12,715 bases of DNA. It comes from JAGUXG01 sp043798435. GTDB lineage: Bacteria > UBA9089 > UBA9088 > JAGUXG01. Positions 1 through 8,400 of the stretch are shown here, piece after piece. Both the position numbers and the translations under genes were made by a program. The notes beneath the pieces are model-generated. The model was not told the origin of the DNA and searched no databases. It saw only the letters and a program-made list of their open reading frames with translations. Location: the NCBI GenBank assembly GCA_043798435.1, contig JAZDOR010000015.1:1-12715 (forward strand). Direction: 5' to 3'. Position 1 is the first letter of the stretch. Each line of letters opens with the position of its first letter.

Positions 1-2
1 AG

Positions 3-256
3 TTTATTCCTCTGCTTGAACGCTTTCATTTGGTTCGTGACCACCATAACAGAGAACTCCACCTTAGCCAATATTGGGAATTGGGGATTGGGGATTGTTG
101 GGGATAATTCCTAATTCCTAACCCCTAATTCCTGATTTTGGCGTTAAAAACACAAGTCTTAGCTTCCTTTCTGAGGTGAGCAGTGTTTTTGATGCTGACA
201 TCATTGCCCCTTTAATCAAAGAACTGGCTAATACCAAGTTGCAATCTAACAGGTAA
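3..256 (+). pseudogene. Broken coding remnant of unknown function, split by a heptamer repeat tract
   Basis: Two protein-like stretches sit either side of a short-repeat tract. Positions 3 to about 70 read FIPLLERFHLVRDHHNRELH and a few further residues. Positions 143-253 read in another frame, starting VKNTSLSFLSEVSSVFDADI and ending at a TAA at 254-256. Both have ordinary, non-repetitive amino acid composition, and their frames differ (position mod 3 = 0 and 2). They are best explained as one gene interrupted and frameshifted by the repeat at 76-137. The left end is cut by the window. The neighbouring transposase remnants make a transposase possible, but I do not recognise the family and see no catalytic motif. 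Confidence 0.4.
76..137. repeat. GGGGATT / AATTCCT heptamer tract with inverted halves and a G-quadruplex pattern
   Basis: The left half is built of GGGGATT units and the right half of CTAATTC/CTAACCC units, which are roughly the complement, so the tract is an imperfect inverted repeat that could fold into a hairpin. On the + strand the G-runs at 76-78, 83-86, 90-93 and 100-103 are separated by loops of 4, 3 and 6 bases, which meets the usual G3+ loop 1-7 quadruplex rule. The tract interrupts a coding remnant. It resembles the short tandem heptamer repeats first described in cyanobacteria. Confidence 0.75.
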
Positions 257-267
257 TATAGTATACT
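239..267 (+). promoter_or_regulatory. Sigma-70-like promoter of the IS630-type transposase
   Basis: TTGCAA at 239-244 and TATACT at 262-267 are separated by 17 bases. A strong ribosome binding site, AAGGAGG at 281-287, follows with 6 bases to the ATG at 294. The -35 box overlaps the end of the upstream coding remnant (stop at 254-256). Confidence 0.55.
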
Positions 268-293
268 GTCTTCTAAGATAAAGGAGGCAGTTA

Positions 294-797
294 ATGAGTA
301 AAGTTACAAAAGTTGTTTCTCATCTTTCGCAAGAAGAAATTTTAAAGAGAATAAAAGAAACTGTTGGGTTTTGGAAAGTGCAAAAATGGCTGGTAATATG
401 GAATGCCTTGGTTGATCCTAGACCGGCAGAAAAAATTGCAATGCATACAGGATTGGCCAAACAAACCGTGCATAACTTGATATCAAGTTATAACCGCCGG
501 GGAGCGGAGGCTGTTGAAGGTCCAGGGAAAGGAGGAAGGCTTAGAGCATATTTGAGTCTGGAGGAAGAAGCGGCCTTTCTTGAACCTTTTAAGAAAAAAG
601 CAATTACAGGTCAGATTGCAACTGCTTTTGAAATTCACAAAAAATTGGAAAAACTTCTAGGTAATAGCGTTCACAAAACTACTGTTTACCGGTTGCTCAA
701 GCGGAATGGATGGCGGAAAATCGCCCCAAGGCCTTTTCATATTCAGGCAAAAAAAGCAGAACAGACAGAGTTTAAAAAAAACTTCCCGAAAAGGTAG
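294..797 (+). CDS. IS630-family transposase, N-terminal DNA-binding part only (truncated)
   Basis: This is the DNA-binding half of an IS630/mariner-type transposase. A helix-turn-helix lies at about residues 45-65 (around IAMHTGLAKQTVHNLI). A linker containing GPGKGGR follows, then a second winged-helix region at about 110-141 (around TTVYRLLKRNGW). This matches the HTH_29/HTH_33 arrangement that normally precedes a DDE_3 catalytic domain of about 150 residues. That domain is missing. The zero frame stops at 795-797 just after an eight-A run. The -1 frame continues with the family-like EKVADILG but runs into a foreign repeat at about 810-825 and stops at 875-877. The start is firm: AAGGAGG lies 6 bases upstream of ATG. 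The element was probably cut by the RAYT/REP-like insertion that follows and cannot transpose by itself. The family call is from recalled motifs. Confidence 0.8.
   Translation: MSKVTKVVSHLSQEEILKRIKETVGFWKVQKWLVIWNALVDPRPAEKIAMHTGLAKQTVHNLISSYNRRGAEAVEGPGKGGRLRAYLSLEEEAAFLEPFKKKAITGQIATAFEIHKKLEKLLGNSVHKTTVYRLLKRNGWRKIAPRPFHIQAKKAEQTEFKKNFPKR
771..788 (+). other. Candidate -1 frameshift site in the IS630-type transposase
   Basis: The zero frame reads TTT AAA AAA AAC and contains the canonical slippery heptamer A AAA AAC at 776-782. A -1 slip moves into the frame that encodes EKVADILG from 788, whereas the zero frame stops at 795-797. Some IS630-family elements are known to make their transposase by such a shift. 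The alternative is a simple indel in a decaying A-run. Because the downstream ORF is truncated, the site is probably vestigial here. Confidence 0.45.
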
Positions 798-853
798 CTG
801 ACATCCTGGGGAAATCTGGGGGGAAATCTGGGGACACAATACTAATTTATGCT

Positions 854-883
854 TTGACAAAATGGATAGAGAGGTAGTAAAAT
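854..883 (+). promoter_or_regulatory. Possible promoter of the RAYT remnant, close to the start codon
   Basis: TTGACA at 854-859 and TAAAAT at 878-883 are separated by 18 bases. The -10 box ends only 6 bases before the ATG at 890, so a transcript from it would be leaderless or nearly so. No good ribosome binding site is seen before that ATG (the nearest AGAGG is about 15 bases away). Confidence 0.35.
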
Positions 884-980
884 ATAAACATGGCTCGGAT
901 GAAACGTGTAGTAGTACCGGGAATACCCCACCATATAACTCAACGAGGCAATCGTCGGCAAGAGGTATTTTTGCAAGAGA

Positions 981-1080
981 TAAACCTAAAAGGAAATAAG
1001 TATTGTGTCCCCAGATTCCCAAGTATTGTGTCCCCAGATTATCTAAACCTAAAAGGAAATAAGTATTGTGTCCCCAGATT
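981..1080. repeat. REP-like repeat array, 37-base unit duplicated with a 63-base period
   Basis: A 37-base sequence at 981-1017 is repeated exactly at 1044-1080. A shorter copy of its right half (AAGTATTGTGTCCCCAGATT) lies between them at 1021-1040. The inverted partner is at 825-848. The repeats probably act as recognition hairpin arms for the RAYT family next to them. Confidence 0.85.
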
Positions 1081-1104
1081 ATCCATATTATCCAGATTAT
1101 CCCA
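1078..1104. repeat. Three 9-base repeats, ATTATCCNN
   Basis: The units ATTATCCAT, ATTATCCAG and ATTATCCCA run directly on from the last REP-like copy. The tract is small but regular and extends the repeat island almost to the operon promoter. Confidence 0.6.
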
Positions 1105-1135
1105 CAAGGCTGTCATATCCACAAGATTTGACAGA

Positions 1136-1164
1136 TTGACTTAAGCCTTGAAAGGGGTTATAAT
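1136..1164 (+). promoter_or_regulatory. Strong sigma-70-like promoter of the exported-protein operon
   Basis: TTGACT at 1136-1141 and a perfect TATAAT at 1159-1164 are separated by exactly 17 bases. The predicted start near 1171 gives a leader of about 27 bases before the first gene. A TTGACA at 1128-1133 is too far (25 bases) to pair with this -10 box. No operator or riboswitch-like structure is evident. The promoter begins about 30 bases downstream of the 9-base repeats at 1078-1104. Confidence 0.7.
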
Positions 1165-1197
1165 GGATGAAAATAAAAATCTTAAAAGAGGTGAAAG

Positions 1198-2448
1198 ATG
1201 ATGTTTAAAGAAAAAGCAGTTAAAGGGCTAATTTGTTTGGTGGTAATAGGGATGCTGGCAAGCTCAGGATGGACTATAGCCAAAAAGGTTACACAAGGGA
1301 CAGAGACAAAGGATTCTGGGACTCAAACTGTAGAGCCAACATTGATTATGGAGTATAAGTTTGATGAGCCCATTACTGATGTCATCTTTGATGAGGCAAC
1401 AATGACTGTGAAAGAAGCAAGGACTTTAGGGATGAAGGGGTTGGAAAAAAGAAAGGCAACAGAGACTGTAAAGGTACAGTATCCGAAGGTTTTAGTGACT
1501 GAGAAAGCTGTTAGGTTTTTGGATGAGAAGGGAAGAATAGAAAGAGAAGTAGCGTTAAAAAAGGAAAATTACGAAGAGCTAATGGTGTCTTTGGCAACTG
1601 GCAAAATAATCGTTAAAGGTGTAAAAGGGGAAGGTGAAAATCGATACCGTTATTTAAGATGGATAGATGAGAAGGAAAGAACTGTAAAGATAGAAGAAGG
1701 TGGCGAAGTTTTTAGCGTACTTATTTCTGAAAATGGTAAATATGTTGTTAGTGGAGGGGAAGATTTGTCAGCAGTTGAGGGTTCACCAATATGTACCCTG
1801 TATGATATAAATGGAAATGAATTATGGAGGAGAAAAACAGAAGGTGATTCTTCAGAGGTTAAAATTTTATATGATGGTAAAGTATTGATATTAGAATTTT
1901 TTATTATGGATAAAACTAGAATAACTCTAATAAACATTAACGGAACTAAACTTTGGGAGAAGAACTTACCTGCTACACCAGATTATAATGTTCTTTTTAC
2001 TAATGATGATAAAATAATTGTTTATGCATTTGAGATTGGTAAATTATATGCCTTCGATAAAAAAGGCAACTTACTTTGGCAACCATTCAACAATTCACTT
2101 CATTATTTAAGTATATCCAAAAATGCAAACTACTTAGCAGGACTTACTTCATGGGATCATCTGTGGGCAATGGACATAAATACAGGAAAATTTATATGGA
2201 AGTATCCTTTAGAAGGAAATAAACCAGACCGTTACTATCCAGATACTATTCAAATTTCTTCAAATAGCAAATATATCCTTTATAAACTGAAAGAATCACT
2301 ATCACTTTTATTGGATGGAAAGAGTGGGAAAGCCCTAAAACAGATCAAAGGAGGAGGAAGATTTTTAGGAACAGACCAGATTTGGAGAATAAAGGACAAT
2401 AAAATTGAGATATTCAACATCTCTGACATTTTAAAAGAGGGAAATTGA
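1198..2448 (+). CDS. Exported PQQ/WD-like beta-propeller protein
   Basis: This 416-residue protein begins with an export signal: a basic start, a hydrophobic core (LICLVVIGMLASSG) at about residues 11-24, and a possible cleavage near residues 23-28. After a charged linker the C-terminal two thirds is a beta-propeller. Its blade signatures are LYDINGNELWRRK (about 201), LININGTKLWEKN (about 244), AFDKKGNLLWQPF (about 285), AMDINTGKFIWKYP (about 324) and LLDGKSGKALKQI (about 371). The x-D-x-x-G-x-x-x-W pattern is that of PQQ-like quinoprotein or WD repeats. No quinoprotein catalytic residues are recognised, so a binding or scaffold role is likelier than an enzyme. RBS AGAGGTG at 1187-1193 serves the ATG at 1198 or the adjacent ATG at 1201. 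It is the first gene of the operon, ending 2 bases before the next start. It acts outside the cytoplasm; the ligand is unknown. Confidence 0.75.
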   Translation: MMFKEKAVKGLICLVVIGMLASSGWTIAKKVTQGTETKDSGTQTVEPTLIMEYKFDEPITDVIFDEATMTVKEARTLGMKGLEKRKATETVKVQYPKVLVTEKAVRFLDEKGRIEREVALKKENYEELMVSLATGKIIVKGVKGEGENRYRYLRWIDEKERTVKIEEGGEVFSVLISENGKYVVSGGEDLSAVEGSPICTLYDINGNELWRRKTEGDSSEVKILYDGKVLILEFFIMDKTRITLININGTKLWEKNLPATPDYNVLFTNDDKIIVYAFEIGKLYAFDKKGNLLWQPFNNSLHYLSISKNANYLAGLTSWDHLWAMDINTGKFIWKYPLEGNKPDRYYPDTIQISSNSKYILYKLKESLSLLLDGKSGKALKQIKGGGRFLGTDQIWRIKDNKIEIFNISDILKEGN

Positions 2449-2453
2449 AAATG
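2435..2453 (+). promoter_or_regulatory. Ribosome binding site that decides the start of the giant gene
   Basis: AAGAGG at 2435-2440 is 10 bases from the ATG at 2451 but only 4 from an in-frame TTG at 2445. The ATG is preferred. It places the start 2 bases after the TGA of the upstream gene (2446-2448), consistent with translational coupling, and gives a clean signal peptide MKSYIKN plus a hydrophobic core. Confidence 0.6.
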
Positions 2454-5400
2454 AAGAGCTATATCAAAAACTGGTCAGGAGCTTTAATAAGTTTTTTTCT
2501 CTGTTTAGGTTTAACAACAGATATGGCTTATGGGGTTGTTGTCTGGCCTAATACCCCTGGTGGTGGACGGACATATTCTAACGGATTATCAGGTGATTAT
2601 GGTCCAAGGACTGGATATTCATATCATAAAGGATTAGATTTTCCTGATGACAAGAATGTCAAAGCTGTGGAGGCAGGAATAGTTGATACAATTAGTGGAA
2701 AATTGATAATAATTGCAGGTTCACATACCGTCCGTTATTATCATATGGGCAAAATAAATGTTACAGTAAACCAACAAGTAAAAGAAGGCGATAAAATTGG
2801 AGAATTTGATACAAGTGATGCCCATGTTGACATAAAATTATCTACATTTACCAACCCCCTCCGTGACCTCTTCTCATCCTTATACACAGGTAGCACCCCT
2901 TCAATCCCTGCGGACAAATTTAATCTAAATGTCCCAAAGAAAGATGGGAAGTATTGCATCACTACGCAAAAGAGGGTTACTATAGAGGCATATATTGAGA
3001 CTACTACCAAGGATTTAGACACAATTGAGTTTAACTTTAACCCTTCAATCACAGGATTTCCTATTAAGTTTGATTATCATGATTGGAATTTAAAAGCAGG
3101 AATGAGGTGGGATTCTAAATGCGAGAAAGAAGATCCAGCAAAAGACACCTTCTACTATGACTGGGATGTACCAGACGATGTTCCAGACGGAGAGTATAAA
3201 CTCAAGGTTACAGCAAAAACTGTTAAGAATAAGAGTTCAGAAGAGGAAGTAATAGTAGTCATTCAAAGAGGTGGTCTCATTGTCACCATCTCCCCTATCT
3301 ACCAGAAGTTCACAAAACCCAATGAATCCTATTCCCACACCATTGAGATTGAGAACAAAGGCTCATTGCCTATTACAGCTATAATAAGTATGGAGTTAAT
3401 CAGAAACTCATCCTGTCTATCAATAACCCAACAACCTGAATCTTCCCTTGTTATCCCAGCAAAAGGAAAGAAGTCCACATCCTTCACAGTAACCTCATCA
3501 GATAAGCTCAAACCAGACGATGACCTTATTCATAATATCAATGTTACTGCAGAGGGTGTTCTACCAGAAAATATCACCTATCCCAATGGAAAGAAGGTTA
3601 CTGACCATCCAGAGGCAACCTTTGGACTTTCTGTGAGGATAAAGCCTGCAATCCAGCTTTTTCTGGCAAATCAATCAAAGAGCCATACCATTGAGATTGA
3701 GAACAAAGGCTCATTGCCTGCTACAGCTACTATAACAATGAACTTAGTCAGAAACTCATCCTGCTTATACCTTGTAAGTAGTCCAGCTTCTTTTCTGAAG
3801 ATTCCAGCCAAAGGAAAAGCCTCAACCTCATTCACAGTAAAGGCAAAAGACCAATTGATTGCATACGATAACCTGATTCATCAGATAACAGTGACCTCAG
3901 AAGAGGTTCCAGCTGAATATATTATCTACCCTGAAGGAAGAGATGCTACAGACAAACCAGATACTCCCCCAGACACCTTCATTACCTCTTTCTCTAAGGA
4001 AAACCAAAAGAAAATAATCACCACAAAGAAGCTAACCATCATTTATCTTGATTGTCGGGATAGAGAAGTAGGAAGGGAGACAAGGGAGACAAAGGAAGAA
4101 AAGATAGAGCCTGGTAAAGCATCATTCTCTTGGGCAGGATCAGATGACATTACCCCACCAGATAAACTTAATTTTATGTATTACCTTCTTTCTGGAATAA
4201 AAACATCCTCAGATGATTCCCCCTTTCCCAAAAACTCAGTTGAATATATTCTTTCTCCTAATACATATTGCTTCTATGTCTATGCCATAGATGAATCAGG
4301 AAACAAGGATGAAACACCAGCAGAACAGGGATTCACTATTATTGAAGAGGTAATACCAAAGACAGAAGAGAAGACTATAACAATAAAAACCCCAGAAGAC
4401 TGTCACCCGGATGAGACAGGGGATATATCAGGTATAAACTATGAACCAGTAGAGGTTGATCTATCCTCAAAGATTCTTATCCTGAACAATGGATTTGTCT
4501 CTGCCTTTTGTAATCTCCTGAAGGATAACCAGGAAACCTTCAACCTCAGGGACCCTCAAGCAGACCTATCCCTCTTTACCAACTACCCTATCCTTATAAT
4601 TCCCTCTGGAGGATTGGATGGATTATCAAAATCCCCTCTATTCAGAGAAAAGCTAAAAAGCTATGTTCAAGAAGGAGGAACCATCATCTGCTTTACCCAA
4701 GAATATGGAGAAGACTTTGCCTCCCTCCCTGGGGGAATCTCTGGCTATGGTTGGAAACAAGACCAATCCTGTTGGAGCAACGCTGTCTCTGTTGCCAACA
4801 AACACCCTATATTCTCTGGACAGACAAACCCAATACTTGATGCCAACTGTGATGGATATCTTACTAAATGGCCAGATAATGCAGACATATTGCTAAACAG
4901 AACAAAGAATGGCTTACCTGTCTTGCTTACCTATCCTTATGGAAATGGAAGGGTCATAGTCTCAGGGCTTTATTCAGACTGGGGCTATGCCAGGAATCAT
5001 ACATCAAATGCAGAGAAAATACTTATCAGGGATATGGTTACTTGGGCGAAGTCAGACAAGGATATAACAGAGGTAGAACCAGGGGAGGAAGTTCAATGTA
5101 AAATTAGCAATGTAAAATTAGCAATGCAAAATGAGGTAAGGATAAGGGTCTATGACCCAAACAAGAATCTGCTTACAGCTTATAGCTTACCCCTTACAGC
5201 TACCTTTACCTTCCAAACATACGCTACCTCAACCCTTGGTATCTACACAGTAACCTATGAAACCCAAGGAACAGAGACACCTGTGTTCTGGTTTGCTGTA
5301 AACAAAGACATTTCTATTGGAGATTACAAGGTTGGAGACTACCAGATATGGACAGTATCTTCATCAGATGAAGTGTTAAAGGGCTCAGAGGTTACCTATA

Positions 5401-8400
5401 CAGTCTTTCTCAAGAATAACACAAGCCAACCCATTGAAAATAAAACCATTGCTATCTGTGGCCATGAACAGGGAGGAGCCTGGTGGAGATTCTATGGCTC
5501 TATTACACCTGTCAATATCCCCGCCAAATCTATTGGTTCTTTCATCTTTAAGACAACCCTTAATTATCCAACCAGTATGTATATTGGGCTTTTAAGGGAT
5601 GGGTCTGGACCAATGAATGACTCTATTGCCTATTATGGTTCTATTGTCTTCTGTGAAAGGGATGTCTGGCTTAAAAGTGTACAGATAGAGGTAGATAATA
5701 TACAGACAGAAGGGATATGGCTTCCAGAAGAAAAGCTAAAGGCAAGGGTATTCTTCAAAAACCCAACAGACTACAACTTACCAGCAACAACCTTTCCTAT
5801 CTTTGTAAAGGACTCAAGGGGAATAACCCTTTTCTCAACACAAACAACAATCTCCCTTTCATCCCAGACATCAACATCTTTCTTATTCTCCTTCACCCTT
5901 CCACTCAACTCTTCACCTGGGGTATATACAATATCAGTAGGAAATCATCCATTCTATTTCAAGATTCCATTCAAGGAGATAGCCATATCCCATTCTTTTC
6001 CAAGTCCAATAAGAGAAGGAATAAACACCATAATATTCCAGATAGAGAATGTAGGAATGATACCAACAGATTCTATTACCCTGACATATTTATTCAAGGA
6101 TACAGAGGGAAAAAGTCATCAGTCATTAGTCATTAGTCATCAGTCATTAAATCCAAAGGAAAGGGCTACATTTACTGATACATTTGTTCTTCCTTCTATA
6201 GATTTTGGGACATATACCCTAAACTACACCATAAATTATGCAGATAATCAACCACAGATAGAAGGAACAAAGACATATGTTGCAAATATAATCACCAAGA
6301 ATAGCTTTAAGAGACCGTTCTACAGGATAAGAGAGAATCTGGATACAGCAATTACTTTTATCAATCCAAGTGAGTTTGATATAGAATTCAATACAGAATA
6401 TAGTCCGCAGATTTCACAGATTTCACAGATTGGAACAGTAACCTTGCTTTCAGGAGGGACAACAACATTCACAATAAGCCCCTATATCCCAGAGACACTT
6501 ACTGCTGGAAAGTATAACTTGGAGATTCTTCTCTCAACCATAAACCATAAACTATACACTATAAACTACTTCTCCATCCCAAATCCCATCATAGAACTAA
6601 AGCCGCCACAAAAAGCAGGGATTGGAGAGACAATACCTGTGGTCATAGAAAACAGAGGGGGAATAGACTATAGCTCAGCCTTCAGCTGTCAGCTATCAAC
6701 TGTCAGCTTAGAAGGAACGATAACAATATTAGCAGGGGGAAGCCAAACCCTGAATCTGACTGTTCCCTATTTAAAGAGAGAGACCTACCCTATAATATTA
6801 CAACTAAAAGATCAGAAGCTCATAAAATACATAGATATAGAAGGGTTAAACCCAGAGCTTCAGATAGGTTTAGACAAAGACAAATACCTTACAGGAGAAA
6901 ATCCGGTGGTCAACTATTCAGTCTCTGATCAACACCCAATAGAAGGCTCTTTATCCTTGACCCTGTACTCTCCATATCCCAATTGGAAGATATACACGGA
7001 TACAAGAGAGACAAAGGGAATAGTCATTAGTCAACAGTCATTAGTCAATAGTCTATACTTGGCAACATTGGGTGGGTTGAAGGTCTTTGATGGGGCAAGC
7101 TGGACTACATATACTAAGGCAGATGGATTGCCTACACATAATTTGTATGACATAGCTATCAGCGATCAGCAGTCAGCTATCAGCTTATACATTGCATCAA
7201 GTGAAGGACTAGTTCAATGTAAAATTAGCAATGCAAAATTAGCAATGCAAAATGTCTTAGATATTCCAATGAAGGTGGTAGAACCAGATGGGGATAGCTT
7301 ATGGCTTGGAACAAACAGGGGTCTTGCAAACTACAGGGATGGAACATATACACTTTACCCTTGCACCTGGCCAGAAGCACTGTTGAATGACAATGACAGG
7401 GTCTGGATTGGCTCAAGGGATGGGCTGAGTTACTTTAATAAGCAGACAAAGGCAATTACGACCATAGACCTACCATACATCCCATCCCTAAAACCCTGGG
7501 TAACTGCTATCACAAAGGCTGATGATACCCTATACCTTGCAGGAGGGTTTGGTCTCCTTATTTACAAAAATAGCCAATTCACACACATAGAATTACCAGA
7601 GGCAACATCCCTATCAATAGACCAAGGCTATATCTGGATAGGAACAAAGGAAGGTCTGATTAAGCTGAACCTATCAAACTACTCAAAAGAGGTCTTCACC
7701 ATTCAAAACTCAGGTTTACCCTCAAACGAGATAAACTGCTTGAAGAGATCAGATCTCCTTTATATTGGCACAAAGCTTGGTTTAGTCTCCTACACCTCAG
7801 ATTGGAAGACCTATACAGAATCTGATGGACTTCTCTCAAACAAGGTGAAGGCAGTAGAGAGAGCAGAAGATTCTGTCTTCTTTGGGACAGATAGAGGCTT
7901 ATCCTGGTTTAAGGATGAAGCCTGGAAGAACTACGAAATATCGTCCATACTATCCCTGAAATACATCTCCCCATACCTCTACCTTGGAGCAATGGATGGG
8001 CTATATAGATTTGACCTTAACCTTGCAAGTTCCACAAAGGTATTAGACTCAAAGCCAGTTCTTGCAATAGAGCAAGGCTTCATTGCCACAGAAGATGGGG
8101 TGAGAGAATATGAGGGAACAAGATTAAGAGGTTCTATGTTCAAGGTTCTATGTTCTAGGTTCAAGGATACAGGAACAGATACTATCATTGGAACATCATC
8201 AAGGTCTCTTTTGCTCAAGGATGATCTCCTTTACATTGGCACACAAAGGGATGGGATTTATATCTATGACCTTACAACAGGAAGCATCACAGCAATGAAT
8301 ATTCCATCACCTGTTTATTGTCTAACAGATGGAGATAGCGGTATATTCATTGGAACAGAAAAAGGGTTATACAGAGGAACAGAATGCCTGCTGAACATTC

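Larger units (their letters stand above)
825..1080 (+). mobile_element. Decayed RAYT / REP-like element inserted in the IS630 remnant
   Basis: Positions 825-848 and 994-1017 are inverted copies matching at 23 of 24 bases (core GGGGACACAATACT). They flank the first ~30 codons of an IS200-like REP-associated transposase, and further copies of the right-hand repeat follow at 1021-1040 and 1061-1080. This is the layout of a RAYT gene with its cognate REP-type repeats, internally deleted. The left boundary is blurred because a partial GGAAATCTGGGG unit is repeated just upstream (about 810-832). The element lies where the IS630 catalytic domain should start, so it or an associated deletion probably truncated that gene. 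Confidence 0.6.
890..1144 (+). pseudogene. RAYT (IS200-like REP-associated transposase) N-terminal fragment fused to repeat DNA
   Basis: The first 30 codons read MARMKRVVVPGIPHHITQRG followed by NRRQEVFLQE, the characteristic N-terminus of REP-associated tyrosine transposases of the Y1_Tnp/IS200-like superfamily. From about position 981 the frame runs into REP-like repeat DNA. It translates the repeat twice (LKGNKYCVPR at about residues 33-42 and again 21 codons later) and stops at 1142-1144. The HUH motif and the catalytic tyrosine, which lie further downstream in intact members, are absent. It therefore cannot be an active enzyme. The 84-codon reading frame survives only because the repeat period (63 bases) is a multiple of three. 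Confidence 0.7.

Noticed and set aside
657..1022. Minus-strand open frame over the transposase remnants
   Set aside because: It is antisense to recognisable IS630 and RAYT coding sequence and to the REP-like repeats; its peptide shows no family features.
981..1080. CRISPR array
   Set aside because: Only two full repeats and one half repeat with short, irregular spacing, next to a RAYT fragment; no cas gene. REP-like repeats fit better.
1128..1164. TTGACA at 1128 as the -35 of the operon promoter
   Set aside because: The spacing to TATAAT is 25 bases; TTGACT at 1136 gives 17 bases.
2445..2450. TTG start for the giant gene
   Set aside because: It overlaps the stop of the upstream gene and is only 4 bases from the ribosome binding site; ATG at 2451 has better spacing and a normal signal peptide.
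5717..6136. Alternative-frame ORF inside the giant gene, with other internal ORFs on both strands
   Set aside because: They lie within a continuous coding frame with clear domain structure and lack ribosome binding sites and recognisable protein features.
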